Shown: piece after piece, positions 9,045 to 17,388 of the stretch | Position numbering within the stretch: position 1 is the stretch's first letter | Layout of the letters: each line of letters opens with the position of its first letter | From: UBA10649 sp963700745 | Lineage (GTDB): Bacteria; Actinomycetota; Actinomycetes; S36-B12 | Direction: 5' to 3' | Assembly (NCBI GenBank): GCA_963700745.1 | Contig: CAVOYT010000002.1 | Location: 310,001 to 374,000 of the forward strand | DNA length: 64,000 nt | Program-made: the position numbers and the translations under genes | The notes under the pieces: generated by a model | The model's database searches: none | Told to the model about the DNA's origin: nothing | The model's input: only the letters and a program-made list of their open reading frames with translations

Positions 9045-9842
9045 ATGCGGATAGCGGTGCTGGGCGGCGGTGTGATGGGGGAGACGCTCGCGAGCGGGTT
9101 CCTGCGCCACGTCGACCCGTATCCCGAGGTCGTGGTGGCCGAGAAGCGGGCCGAGCGCGCGGAGGATCTTCGTCGACGGCACGGCGTCGAGATCCGCGGA
9201 CCCGTTGACGCCGTGCAGGGCGCTGACGTGGTGGTCATGGTGGTTAAGCCGCAGGACATGACCGCACTGCTCGACGAGGTCGCCGACGCACTGGCGCCGG
9301 GGACCATCGTCATCTCGATCGCCGCCGGCATCCCGACGGCCACGATCGAGGAGCGCGTCGCCGATGGAGTCGATGTCGTGCGCGCCATGCCCAACACGCC
9401 GGCCCGGGTCGATCGCGGCGTCACCGGGATCAGCCCTGGGCTGCGCTGCCGGGCCGAGGCGGTGGCGACGGTCGCGGCACTGCTGGCGGCCGTCGGGGAG
9501 GTCGTGGAGGTGCCGGAGAGCCTGCAGGATGCGGTTACGGCGGTCTCCGGCAGCGGCCCTGCCTACGTGTTCCTCCTGGCCGAGGCGATGACGTCCGCGG
9601 CCGTCGGCCTGGGGCTGGATGCGACCACGGCCGCACGCATGGTCAACCACACGATCCTGGGCGCCGCCACCTTGCTGCAGGCGAGCGACGAGCCGGCGGA
9701 GGAACTGCGCCGCAATGTGACCTCTCCACACGGCACCACCGCGGCCGCGATCGACACGATGGAGGATCGTGGCGTGCGTGAGGGGATCGTTGCCGGGATC
9801 ATCGCGGCGCGGGATCGCAGTCGAGAACTGTCGGGAGGCTGA
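9045..9842 (+). CDS. proC: pyrroline-5-carboxylate reductase
   Basis: Last step of proline synthesis: reduces 1-pyrroline-5-carboxylate with NAD(P)H. 265 aa, normal for the family. The Rossmann GxGxxG-type loop is at the N-terminus (LGGGVMGETLASG). MVVKPQDM, MPNTPARV and the C-terminal signature SGSGPAYVFLLAEAM followed by NVTSPHGTTAAAI are all present. ATG 9045 is chosen because the nucleotide-binding loop begins at once; the in-frame extension upstream is antisense to nothing useful and lies inside the PRODH-like gene. It is followed 2 bp later by the deacetylase gene. Confidence 0.97.
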   Translation: MRIAVLGGGVMGETLASGFLRHVDPYPEVVVAEKRAERAEDLRRRHGVEIRGPVDAVQGADVVVMVVKPQDMTALLDEVADALAPGTIVISIAAGIPTATIEERVADGVDVVRAMPNTPARVDRGVTGISPGLRCRAEAVATVAALLAAVGEVVEVPESLQDAVTAVSGSGPAYVFLLAEAMTSAAVGLGLDATTAARMVNHTILGAATLLQASDEPAEELRRNVTSPHGTTAAAIDTMEDRGVREGIVAGIIAARDRSRELSGG

Positions 9843-9844
9843 CC

Positions 9845-11041
9845 GTGAGCGACCGGGTCGGCATCGCCTGGGATGAGCGCCTGGCCGAGTACGACTTCGG
9901 CCCAGGGCATCCCCTGGCGCCGATCCGCGTGCAACTGGCGATGCGGCTGGCGACCGACTTCGGGCTCTTCACTCCCAGCAGCGTGACCATGCTGACCCCG
10001 ATCGAACCGGTCGACGACGCGGACATCCTGCGCGTCCACGAGCCCGAGTACGTGGCGGCAGTCCAGGCCGCCTCCGACAATCCGCACTTCTACGACGAGG
10101 CTCGCGGGCTGGGCACCCCGGATGATCCGGTCTTCCCGGGCATGCACCTGGCGTCCAGCCGTGTCGCGGGGGCAACCTTGATGGCGGCCCGCGCCGTGCA
10201 CGCTGGCGAGGTCGAGCACGCGGTCAATCTCGCCGGCGGCCTTCACCACGCGATGCCCGGGGCCGCCGAGGGGTTCTGCGTCTACAACGACATCGGGGTG
10301 GCGATCGCCTGGCTCCTCGACCAGGGGATCGAGCGGATCGCCTACGTCGACATCGACGTGCACCACGGGGACGGCGTGCAGGCGATGTTCTGGGACGACC
10401 CGCGCGTACTCACGATCTCCCTGCACGAGAGTCCGCAGACACTGTTCCCGGGCTCTGGATGGCCCTCCGAGACCGGGGGACCGTCAGCCCCGGGATCGGC
10501 AGTGAACATCGCGGTGCCCGCGGGCACGAACGACCAAGGATGGCTGCGGGCCCTGCACGCTGTGGTTCCCCAGGTCCTCGAGGCGTTTGCCCCGCAGATC
10601 CTCGTGACGCAGCACGGGGTGGACACGCACTTCGAGGATCCGCTGGCGCACCTGCTGATCTCCCTGGACGGCCAACGGATGGCCTTCGAGGCCCTGCACC
10701 GATGGGCGCACCGGTACGCGGGCGGCCGATGGATCGCGACCGGCGGTGGCGGCTATGAGTGGGTCGACGTCGTTCCCCGCGCCTGGGCCCACCTGATCGC
10801 GGAGGCGACTGGTCATCCGATCGAGCCCGAGACGGCCGTGCCGGAGGGCTTCCACGAGTACGTTCTCGAGGCGCTGGGTCGGCAGGCCCCCGGCCGCATG
10901 ACCGACGGTCGGCAGCCGTGGCCGCGGCCGTTCGACCAGGGCTTCAATCCGGATGACGCCATCGACCGGGCCGTGATGGCCACTCGGGAGGCCGTCTTCC
11001 CGCACTACGGGCTCACCGCGGAGCCGAGCCTGTGGTTCTGA
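9845..11041 (+). CDS. acuC: AcuC-like histone deacetylase family hydrolase
   Basis: Zinc-dependent deacylase of 398 aa. Catalytic features of the class I/II HDAC fold are all visible: H134-H135 in GGLHHAMP, the metal set D169, D171 and H173 in DIDVHHGDG, a later Asp in THFEDPLAH, and a C-terminal GGGGY that supplies the catalytic tyrosine. In bacteria AcuC deacetylates acetyl-CoA synthetase; here no acs or acuA is nearby, so the substrate is open. GTG 9845 follows the proC stop by 2 bp, making it part of that transcript. A GC-rich hairpin follows its stop. Confidence 0.9.
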   Translation: MSDRVGIAWDERLAEYDFGPGHPLAPIRVQLAMRLATDFGLFTPSSVTMLTPIEPVDDADILRVHEPEYVAAVQAASDNPHFYDEARGLGTPDDPVFPGMHLASSRVAGATLMAARAVHAGEVEHAVNLAGGLHHAMPGAAEGFCVYNDIGVAIAWLLDQGIERIAYVDIDVHHGDGVQAMFWDDPRVLTISLHESPQTLFPGSGWPSETGGPSAPGSAVNIAVPAGTNDQGWLRALHAVVPQVLEAFAPQILVTQHGVDTHFEDPLAHLLISLDGQRMAFEALHRWAHRYAGGRWIATGGGGYEWVDVVPRAWAHLIAEATGHPIEPETAVPEGFHEYVLEALGRQAPGRMTDGRQPWPRPFDQGFNPDDAIDRAVMATREAVFPHYGLTAEPSLWF

Positions 11042-11045
11042 ACGA

Positions 11046-11065
11046 CTGCCCGCGGAAGGGGGCAG
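11046..11065 (+). terminator. hairpin after acuC-like gene
   Basis: CTGCCC at 11046-11051 pairs with GGGCAG at 11060-11065 across an 8-base loop, starting 5 bases after the acuC-like stop codon. No T-run follows, so if it ends transcription it would be an actinobacterial-type terminator without a U tract. The 147-bp gap to the next gene (11042-11188) holds this hairpin and no other feature I could identify with confidence. Confidence 0.35.
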
Positions 11066-11188
11066 GGGGCCAATTTCCCCATTCAACTTTCCCAACCACA
11101 CCACGGGCCACTAGTCTTCACAACGCCTGATGCCGTGTGTCTCCGGAGGGGAAGCCGGGACGGTCCGGGGCAGAGAGTTCGGTGTGAG

Positions 11189-11395
11189 ATGTCTACGACC
11201 CCTGATCGGGCCTTCGCGGAAGTGCGCTTTCTGACGGTGGCGGAAGTCGCCGCGATGATGCGCGTGTCCAAGATGACCGTCTACCGCCTGGTCCACAACG
11301 GCGACATGCCTGCGGTCCGGGTGGGACGCTCCTTCCGCGTGCCTGAGCAGGCTGTGCACGACTACCTGCGCGACTCGTTCGTCGAGACCGCCTGA
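11189..11395 (+). CDS. excisionase-type helix-turn-helix DNA-binding protein
   Basis: A 68-aa DNA-binding protein. Nearly the whole chain is one winged-helix MerR/excisionase domain: FLTVAEVAAMMRVSKMTVYR (recognition helix), then NGDMPAVRVGRSFRVPEQAV. It closely resembles the small HTH protein encoded just after proC and before bS22 in mycobacteria (Rv0500A). It is a distant relative of BldC but not BldC itself. ATG 11189 is chosen over an upstream in-frame start because the preceding 18 codons are Arg/Gly-rich and unlike the family. Target genes are unknown. Confidence 0.88.
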   Translation: MSTTPDRAFAEVRFLTVAEVAAMMRVSKMTVYRLVHNGDMPAVRVGRSFRVPEQAVHDYLRDSFVETA

Positions 11396-11414
11396 CCCCC
11401 ATCGCAGTCGAGCG

Positions 11415-11449
11415 CTACCGAGTCGGTTCGCCCACGGGGGCGACGGTAG
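11415..11449 (+). other. two-stem RNA/DNA hairpin between HTH gene and bS22 gene
   Basis: Outer stem CTACCG (11415-11420) pairs with CGGTAG (11444-11449). Inner stem TCGCCC (11428-11433) pairs with GGGCGA (11438-11443) around a 4-base loop. The two stems stack on the 3' side, with a 7-base bulge (11421-11427) on the 5' side. It lies 20 bases after the HTH stop and 42 bases before the bS22 start. It could be a terminator for the HTH gene or a leader structure for the ribosomal protein gene. No T-run follows. Confidence 0.45.
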
Positions 11450-11490
11450 GGTTGAGTCTCCATACGTAGGCAACGAGATTGGGATTATTG

Positions 11491-11589
11491 ATGGGCTCAG
11501 TGGTCAAGAAGCGACGCAAGCGGATGGCGAAGAAGAAGCACCGCAAGTTGCTGCGTCGCACCCGGGTCCAGCGCCGTAACAAGAAGTAG
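11491..11589 (+). CDS. 30S ribosomal protein bS22 (AURKAIP1/COX24-type)
   Basis: A 32-aa, extremely basic protein: starts MGSVVKKRRKRMAKKKHRK and ends TRVQRRNKK. It matches the short actinobacterial protein found on the mycobacterial small subunit and named bS22 (Rv0500B region), related to mitochondrial AURKAIP1. Its place between the excisionase-type HTH gene and a galE-like SDR gene is the conserved actinobacterial order. It is easily missed because of its size. No good Shine-Dalgarno is visible before ATG 11491 (preceding bases gattgggattattg), so translation may be leaderless or coupled. Confidence 0.92.
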   Translation: MGSVVKKRRKRMAKKKHRKLLRRTRVQRRNKK

Positions 11590-11621
11590 TCGCCTCCGGT
11601 AGTCCGGCATCAGGAGGTCTC

Positions 11622-12593
11622 ATGGGACGCACCGTGCTCGTCACGGGCGTATCGAGGTACCTCGGCGGTCGCATGGCCGACCTGCTTGCCGCTGATCCCG
11701 CCGTCGAGACCGTGATCGGTGTCGACGTCGTGGCCCCACCGCGCCCCCTGTCCGGCACGCACTTCGTCCGGGCGGACATCCGCAACCCGGTGATCACCAA
11801 GGTCCTCGGTGAGGCCGGAGTCGACACCGTGGTCCACATGGGGGTCATCGCGACGCCGAAGCAGGCTGGTGGCCGGTCCACGATGAAGGAGATCAACGTC
11901 ATCGGGACGATGCAGCTGCTCGCGGCCTGCCAACGGACCCCAAGCGTGCGGTCCCTGATCGTGAAGTCGACAGCCGCGGTGTACGGGTCCGGTCCGAAGG
12001 ACCCGGCCAAGTTCACCGAGGACATGGAGCCGAAGCACGCACCCTCGTCGGGCTGGGCGAAGGACTCTGTCGAGGTGGAGACGTACGTTCGCGGCTTCGC
12101 GCGTCGTCGTCCCGATGTGTCGGTCACGACCCTCCGGTTCGCCAACTTCATCGGTCCCCGCGTCCAGACAGCGCTGACCGCCTACTTCTCGATGCCCATG
12201 ATCCCGACTGTGCTCGGTTTCGACCCACGGCTCCAGTTCGTGCACGAGGACGATGGGCTTGAGGCGATCCGCGCGGCGGTGGTGTCTACGCGTGAGGGAA
12301 CGTTCAACGTCGCGGGCGACGGCGTCATCATGCTGTCGCAGGCCGTGCGTCGGTCGCGGCGCCCGACGATGGCGGTGCCCAGCATCATGTTCGGGCCCCT
12401 TGGGCGCAGCCTCAGCGCGACCGGGATGGCGGACTTCTCCCCCGAGGCAGTGCGCTACCTGACGTACGGACGGGCGCTCGACACGCGGGCCATGCGGCGC
12501 ACCCTGGGGTTCACCCCGGTGTGGACCAGCGAGGATGCCTTCATGGCGTTCTCTCGGGGCACCGATGCGATGGGGGAGGTGGGCGTTGCCTGA
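11622..12593 (+). CDS. NAD-dependent epimerase/dehydratase (extended SDR, GalE2-like)
   Basis: Extended short-chain dehydrogenase fold, 323 aa. The N-terminal nucleotide loop is VTGVSRYLGGRMA; the acidic residue IGVDVV after strand 2 favours NAD(H). HMGVIATPK, KSTAAVYGSG and LRFANFIGPR follow as in sugar nucleotide epimerases. The classic YxxxK pair is not evident: the corresponding stretch reads SGWAKDSVEVE, so activity should be regarded as unproven. AGGAGG ends 5 bp before ATG 11622. Equivalent to mycobacterial Rv0501 by position. Its stop overlaps the acyltransferase gene. Confidence 0.85.
   Translation: MGRTVLVTGVSRYLGGRMADLLAADPAVETVIGVDVVAPPRPLSGTHFVRADIRNPVITKVLGEAGVDTVVHMGVIATPKQAGGRSTMKEINVIGTMQLLAACQRTPSVRSLIVKSTAAVYGSGPKDPAKFTEDMEPKHAPSSGWAKDSVEVETYVRGFARRRPDVSVTTLRFANFIGPRVQTALTAYFSMPMIPTVLGFDPRLQFVHEDDGLEAIRAAVVSTREGTFNVAGDGVIMLSQAVRRSRRPTMAVPSIMFGPLGRSLSATGMADFSPEAVRYLTYGRALDTRAMRRTLGFTPVWTSEDAFMAFSRGTDAMGEVGVA
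12574..12579 (+). promoter_or_regulatory. ribosome binding site deciding a TTG start
   Basis: GGGAGG at 12574-12579 lies 6 bp before TTG 12586 and selects that codon for the acyltransferase gene rather than the in-frame ATG at 12565, which precedes the site. Confidence 0.6.
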
Positions 12594-13620
12594 CGCGGAC
12601 ATCATCCCGTTCGGCTCGGCCGACGAGCCAGGGCGCCAGCCCGTTCCGCTCGGCCCGTCGAAGGCGGCGCGAGCAGTCGGCAACACCGGCCCGCAGCCGG
12701 CGCCGCCTGTCGCGCGGCCGGCACGTCGACGACCGGCCGTCGATACCGAGGCCGTGGATCCACCCGAGGTCATCACGGATGCGGAGATCCCGCAGGACGA
12801 CGAGGGGTGGATGGAGTTCCTGCGCCGCCGACTGGCCGGGGACTACTCGGTGGATGACTTCGGCTTCGACCCCGAGCTCACCGACCGGGTGCTGCTTGCG
12901 ATGCTTCGGCCGCTGTACCGGTCCTGGTTCCGCGTCGAGACCACCGGCTTGGAGAACGTGCCGTCGGATTCGGGGGCACTCGTGGTCGCCAACCATTCCG
13001 GCGTGATCGCAATGGACTCAGCGATGGCTCAGGTCGCCCTGCATGACGAGCATCCGGCTCATCGCCATCTGCGCATGCTCGGCGCCAACCTCGTCTTCCA
13101 GACGCCCTTCATGGGTGAGGTGGCCCGCAAGGCCGGCCACACCCTCGCCTGCCACCCCGATGCGGAGCGCCTCCTCGCGGCCGGCGAGCTCGTCGGCGTC
13201 TGGCCCGAGGGCTTCAAGGGAGTGGGGAAACCGTTCGGCCAGCGCTATCGGCTCCAGCGGTTCGGCCGCGGCGGCTTCGTTGCGGCGGCCCTGCGCACCG
13301 GCTCGCCGATCATCCCCACGGCGATCGTGGGAGCCGAGGAGATCTACCCGATGATCGGCAACGCCAAGACCGTGGCCCGGATCCTCGGGCTGCCGTATTT
13401 CCCGATCACGCCCACCTTCCCGTGGCTGGGGCCGCTGGGGATGGTGCCACTGCCGAGCAAGTGGCTCATCCACTTCGGGGAGCCGATTCGAACCGATCAT
13501 TTCCCCGAGGGCTCGGCGGATGACCCCATGGTCGTGTTCAACCTCACCGACCAGGTCCGCGAGCAGATCCAGCAGTCGCTTTACCGGCTCCTGGTCAAGC
13601 GGCCCTCCGCGTTCGGCTGA
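12586..13620 (+). CDS. PlsC-like lysophospholipid acyltransferase family protein
   Basis: Membrane-associated acyltransferase, 344 aa, counterpart of mycobacterial Rv0502. Residues 1-80 are a low-complexity, Pro/Ala-rich tail. The catalytic block reads VVANHSGVIAMD (the His-Asp motif with longer spacing than classic HX4D). WPEGFKGVGKPFGQRYRLQ supplies the glycerol-phosphate-binding EG motif, and GSPIIPTAIVGAEE the last block. Acceptor and acyl donor are unknown; phospholipid or glycolipid remodelling is likely. TTG 12586 is chosen for the strong site upstream. It overlaps the SDR stop by 8 bp. Confidence 0.82.
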   Translation: MPDADIIPFGSADEPGRQPVPLGPSKAARAVGNTGPQPAPPVARPARRRPAVDTEAVDPPEVITDAEIPQDDEGWMEFLRRRLAGDYSVDDFGFDPELTDRVLLAMLRPLYRSWFRVETTGLENVPSDSGALVVANHSGVIAMDSAMAQVALHDEHPAHRHLRMLGANLVFQTPFMGEVARKAGHTLACHPDAERLLAAGELVGVWPEGFKGVGKPFGQRYRLQRFGRGGFVAAALRTGSPIIPTAIVGAEEIYPMIGNAKTVARILGLPYFPITPTFPWLGPLGMVPLPSKWLIHFGEPIRTDHFPEGSADDPMVVFNLTDQVREQIQQSLYRLLVKRPSAFG

Positions 13621-13664
13621 CCGCGGTCCGAGCCCGCCATGAGCCAGGCGAATACGGTTCTCCC

Positions 13665-14484
13665 ATGCAGATGACCCTCTCGGACGGCGGATCGATCCCC
13701 ACGATCGGCCTGGGGACCTGGCCGATGAACGATGCTGAGTGCGAGCAGGTGGTCGCCGAGGCCCTGGCGTTGGGCTATCGCCTTGTCGACACGGCCTTCG
13801 CCTACGGCAACGAGACCGGTGTGGGTCGTGGCGTGAGAGCGAGCGGGCTGCCGCGCGAGGACGTCTTCATCACCACCAAGTTCGACCGCCACAGCCACAG
13901 CGTCGCCGGCGTGAAGCAGGCCTTCGAGGACAGCGCCGGCAAGCTCGGAGTCGACTACCTCGACCTCATGCTCATCCACTGGCCGAACCCTGACCACGAC
14001 AGGTATGTCGACGCGTGGGAGGGCTTGATCGCCTTGCGGGACGCAGGGTCTGGTGCGTCACATCGGCACCTCGAACTTCCTGCCCGAGCACCTCGACCGC
14101 GTCATCGCCGCGACCGGAGTGACGCCCGCGCTCGATCAGATCCAGATGAACCCGCGACACCAGCAGGTCGAGTCACGCGCCTACAACACGGCCCACGGCA
14201 TCGTGACGCAGTCATGGTCGCCGCTCGGCCAGGGCAACGACCTGCTGCGCCAGCCGATCTTCGAGGAGATGGCCGTCCGATACGACTGCACGCCCGGTCA
14301 GGTCGTGCTCGCCTGGCACGTCGCGCAGGGCGTGTGCACGATTCCCAAGTCGGCGAACCGGCAGCGGCTCGAGCAGAACCTGGCGGCACAGGACATCGTC
14401 CTTGCGGCCACGGACCTGGATGCCATCAGCGCCCTGGACGGCACCGAGCGTGACGTGACGCACCCGAACTCGTTCGGGCACTGA
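13665..14484 (+). CDS. aldo/keto reductase (frameshift near 14049)
   Basis: NADPH-dependent aldo/keto reductase, 272 aa once one base is removed. The first frame runs to ALRDAG and the second resumes with VRHIGTSNFLPEHL; the break is at 14046-14051, where one extra base (probably a G in the GGG run) sits. The catalytic tetrad is visible: Asp and Tyr in DTAFAYGNE, Lys in FITTKF and His in LIHWPNP. NADP-site residues in IPKSANRQRLEQN are in the second frame. Substrate unknown. Both halves are well conserved, so I treat the break as a sequence error, not decay. Confidence 0.82.
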
Positions 14485-14507
14485 GGCGCCGCTTCGCTCA
14501 GTGGCGC
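14485..14507. terminator. short hairpin between convergent genes
   Basis: GCGCC at 14486-14490 pairs with GGCGC at 14503-14507 across 12 bases, filling the 22-bp gap between the aldo/keto reductase and HAD genes, which converge here. It is placed to end both transcripts. The stem is only 5 bp, so the call is weak. Confidence 0.25.
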
Positions 14508-15412
14508 TAGCCCGTGCGTCGACTGCGCGCGGCCGCGTAGCCGACCGCCATGCCCACTGCGATACCGCCGGCCCCGGAGACCGCGGGAAGCGCGAACCGC
14601 TTGAACTGCTCGCGCCGCCGGAAGTCCCGGATCTTCCAGTCGTTGTCGCGGGCGTGCGCCCGCAGCGTCGAGTCCGGGTTCACCGCCACCGGATGGCCGA
14701 CCAGCGACAGCATGGGGATGTCGTTGGACGAGTCGGAGTAGGCCGAGCAGCGGGACAGGTCCAGGCCCTCGCGCTCGGCGATCGCGCGCACGGCCTCGGC
14801 CTTGGCCAGTCCGTGCAGCGGCGGTCCTTCGAGGTGGCCGGTGTAGATCCCGTTCCGGACCTCGGCGACGGTCCCCAGCGCACCGGTCAGGCCCAGGCGC
14901 TTGGCGATGACGGTGGCCAGCTCGACCGGTGTGGCGGTCACCAGCCAGACCTGCTGCCCGGCGTCGATGTGTCCCTGGGCGATGGCCAGGGTGCCGGGGA
15001 TCAGCTTGTCGACCATGCTCTCGTCGAAGATGTTCTCGGCGAGGTGCTCGAGCTCGGTCACGGGCCGGCCCTCGACGAAGGACAGCGCCGCCTCCGTGGC
15101 GGACGCCATGTCCTCGACGTCCTCGGACCCGCTGAGGACGAACTTCACCTGCTTCACGCCGAAGCCGACGAGCTCCCGCCCGCTGAAGTAGTTGCGCCTG
15201 GCGAGGCCGACGGCGAAGTGGAAGCTGCTCGCGCCGCGCATCAGCGTGTTGTCGACGTCGAAGAAGGCCGCGCCGGTTGCGTCGGCCGTCATGTTCTCCG
15301 AGTGGCCGGGAACCGCGGCGGCGGCGGAGGCCTGGCCCGCCTGGCGGTACCGCGAGAGGACGTCTCGACGTACCTCGGCAGGGGGGACGTCGGGCTGGGT
15401 GGGCTCGTTCAC
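14507..15412 (-). CDS. HAD-IB family phosphatase, SerB1-like
   Basis: Haloacid-dehalogenase superfamily IB hydrolase, 301 aa from GTG 15412 (an ATG at 15292 with GGAG upstream is an alternative and would remove a Pro/Ala-rich leader). Motif I is AAFFDVDNTLMRG (DxDxT-type), motif II is WLVTATP and motif III/IV is YSDSSNDIPMLSLVG. A hydrophobic C-terminal segment (PAVSGAGGIAVGMAVGYAA) followed by RSRR suggests a membrane anchor. It is equivalent by position to mycobacterial SerB1 (Rv0505c). The true substrate is uncertain; phosphoserine is possible, but members of this group also act on other phosphomonoesters. Confidence 0.85.
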   Translation of the reverse strand: MNEPTQPDVPPAEVRRDVLSRYRQAGQASAAAAVPGHSENMTADATGAAFFDVDNTLMRGASSFHFAVGLARRNYFSGRELVGFGVKQVKFVLSGSEDVEDMASATEAALSFVEGRPVTELEHLAENIFDESMVDKLIPGTLAIAQGHIDAGQQVWLVTATPVELATVIAKRLGLTGALGTVAEVRNGIYTGHLEGPPLHGLAKAEAVRAIAEREGLDLSRCSAYSDSSNDIPMLSLVGHPVAVNPDSTLRAHARDNDWKIRDFRRREQFKRFALPAVSGAGGIAVGMAVGYAAARSRRTG

Positions 15413-15473
15413 ACGCCGAGAGTACCCAGAGCCGCCGAACGTTGTGCCAGACTCGGGATCGAACGGAGGAAGG

Positions 15474-16998
15474 GTGACAGTGAACGCCAACATCGCGGGA
15501 TTCCTGCGCGCGTCCGCCCAGCGTCATCCGGATGCCGTGTGCATCGCCGCGGGTGGGGCCACCTACTCGTGGGCGGAGGTGGATCGGGCCGCCGACGCGT
15601 TCGCCGCCGGGCTGGTGCAGCGCGGGCTCCACGCCGGGGATCGCATCGCCATGCTCCTGGGCAACTGCTACGAGTTCGTCATCGCCTACTACGGCGCGGC
15701 GCGGGCTGGCCTCGTGAGCGTTCCGCTGAACCCGGCGTACACCAGCGCGGAGGTGGCGGTGATGGTGGCCGACGCCGGCGTCCGGATGCTTCTGGTCCAG
15801 CCATCGACCGAGCAGGTGGGCGTCGAGGCGTCTGCTGCGCTTCCCGGCTGCGAGGTCGTGCGCGACCTCGGGACCCGACTGGGCGGCGATCATGAGCAGC
15901 GGAGAGGAGTCCGTCCTGGCCGAGGTCGCGACGTCGCCCGACGTGCTCGCCCTGCTGCTGTTCACCGCCGGTACGAGCGGGCGGCCGAAGGGGGCCATGC
16001 TGACCCACGGGGCGCTGAGGGCGAATATCGAGATGCTGCTCGCGCTCACGGACCCGCCGGCGGTGGTGGACGACGACGTCGTGCTCATCGTGCTGCCGAT
16101 GTTCCACGTATACGGCCTGAACACGGCGCTGGGCCTGGCCGTCGCGGCTGGCGCGACCTGCGTGCTGAGCGACCGCTTCGACCCCGTCGAGTCGCTGCAG
16201 TTGATCGCGGACAACCAGGTGACGACGATCGCGGGCGCCCCCGGCATGTACCAGGCCTGGTGCGCGACTCCCGGACTGCGGGAGGGGATGTCCACCGTGC
16301 GCATGCTCTCGAGCGGCGGTGCGCCGTTGCCCGTCCGCGTCTTCGAGACGTTCGCCGAGCTCACCGGTCTTGAGATCTTCGAGGGCTATGGCATGACCGA
16401 AACGGCCCCGGTGGTAGCCACCACCCTCGTGTCCGGGACGCCCAAGGCCGGCTCAGTGGGCCAGCCGCTGCCGGGACTGGACATCCGGCTGGTGGATGAG
16501 ACTGACTCGGATGTGGATGAGGGGGACCCGGGCGAGGTGTGGGTTCGCGGACCCTCGGTCTTCAACGGCTACTGGCCGGACGGGGCGGGCGGGCCGGACG
16601 CCGACGGCTGGTTCCGCTCCGGCGACGTCGCCTACACGGACGAGGACGGCGACCTGCACGTCGTGGACCGCCGACGCGAGGTCATTCTCGTGAACGGCTT
16701 CAACGTCTATCCACGCGAGATCGAGCTGGTCATCGACGACCTTGATGGGGTCGCGGAGGCGGCGGTGGTCGGGGTTCCGGACGACGTCACGGGTGAGGCG
16801 GTCACCGCCCTCGTCGTTCCGCGCCCGGGGGCCAGCGTCACGGCCGACCAGGTGGCGGAGCACTGCGCGGGACGTCTCGCCCGGTTCAAGTGCCCGTCCA
16901 CGATTCGCGTGGTGCCCACCCTGCCGCACTCGGCGACCGGGAAGGTGGCGAAGGGTCGCCTGCGGGACGTGTACGGCGACGGAGGCTACGGCTCGTGA
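15474..16998 (+). CDS. AMP-dependent acyl-CoA synthetase (frameshift near 15885)
   Basis: ANL-superfamily ligase, 507 aa after removing one base between 15873 and 15891. The N-terminal part ends LPGCEVVRDLG; the second frame picks up before the P-loop LFTAGTSGRPKGAMLTH. Also visible are FEGYGMTETAPV (A5), WFRSGDVAYTDEDGDLHVVD (A7) and the C-terminal lysine in LPHSATGKVAKGRLR (A10). Fatty or short acyl-CoA ligation is likely; the acid is not predictable. GGAGG at 15465-15469 supports GTG 15474 (or GTG 15480). Divergent from the HAD gene, with 61 bp between starts. Confidence 0.85.
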
Positions 16999-17013
16999 CC
17001 GGAGCGCGTCACC

Positions 17014-17247
17014 GTGATCGGCAAGCCGGACTGCCACCTGTGCGATGAGGCCCGGGCGGTCGTGGCCGCGGTGTGCGCGGAGACCGGCGACGGTTGGCTC
17101 GAGCAGTCCATCCTCGAGGACCCGGCGCTGTACGACGAATACTGGGAGCGGATCCCCGTGATCCTCGTCGATGGCCGCCCGCACGACTTCTGGCGGGTCG
17201 ACCCGGTGCGGCTTCGTACCGCGCTGGCGACCCCCGCACCGGGCTAG
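17014..17247 (+). CDS. glutaredoxin-like (DUF836) protein
   Basis: A 77-aa thioredoxin-fold protein with the redox motif CHLC in GKPDCHLCDEARAV, then RIPVILVDGRPHDFWRVDPV, where the IPV cis-proline is conserved. The same small gene stands before the tetrapyrrole genes in mycobacteria (Rv0508). The start at GTG 17014 is the only one available after the stop at 16996-16998. Related proteins usually have four to six more N-terminal residues (TRVTV-type), so either this GTG is right or a base is missing just upstream. Confidence 0.82.
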   Translation: MIGKPDCHLCDEARAVVAAVCAETGDGWLEQSILEDPALYDEYWERIPVILVDGRPHDFWRVDPVRLRTALATPAPG

Positions 17248-17292
17248 CCCTACTCGGTATTCCGATAGTCGGACGCAAACGTCCGGTCAACT

Positions 17293-17321
17293 TTGTGACT
17301 TCGTGCGCGCATGCCTAATCT
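17293..17321 (+). promoter_or_regulatory. putative rex promoter with partial Rex half-site
   Basis: TTGTGA (17293-17298) and TAATCT (17316-17321) are separated by exactly 17 bp, upstream of the rex GTG at 17389. The TTGTGAC at 17293-17299 also matches one half of the Rex operator TTGTGAA-N4-TTCACAA, but the other half is poor (3 of 7). Autoregulation, known for Streptomyces Rex, is therefore only suggested. Confidence 0.4.
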
Positions 17322-17388
17322 ATGGGCGTCGAACACCGGCCCGGAAGCCCGTTCGGCCCCAAGGATCCACACTTCCCCCCGGAGAGCC

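Noticed and set aside
15292..15412. ATG 15292 as the only start of the HAD phosphatase gene
   Set aside because: Possible because GGAG lies just upstream, but the longer frame to GTG 15412 is also open and the gap to the divergent gene is normal; left as an alternative.
17293..17310. A full Rex operator upstream of rex
   Set aside because: Only the first half-site fits (6 of 7); the second half matches at 3 of 7, so it is recorded just as part of a promoter prediction.
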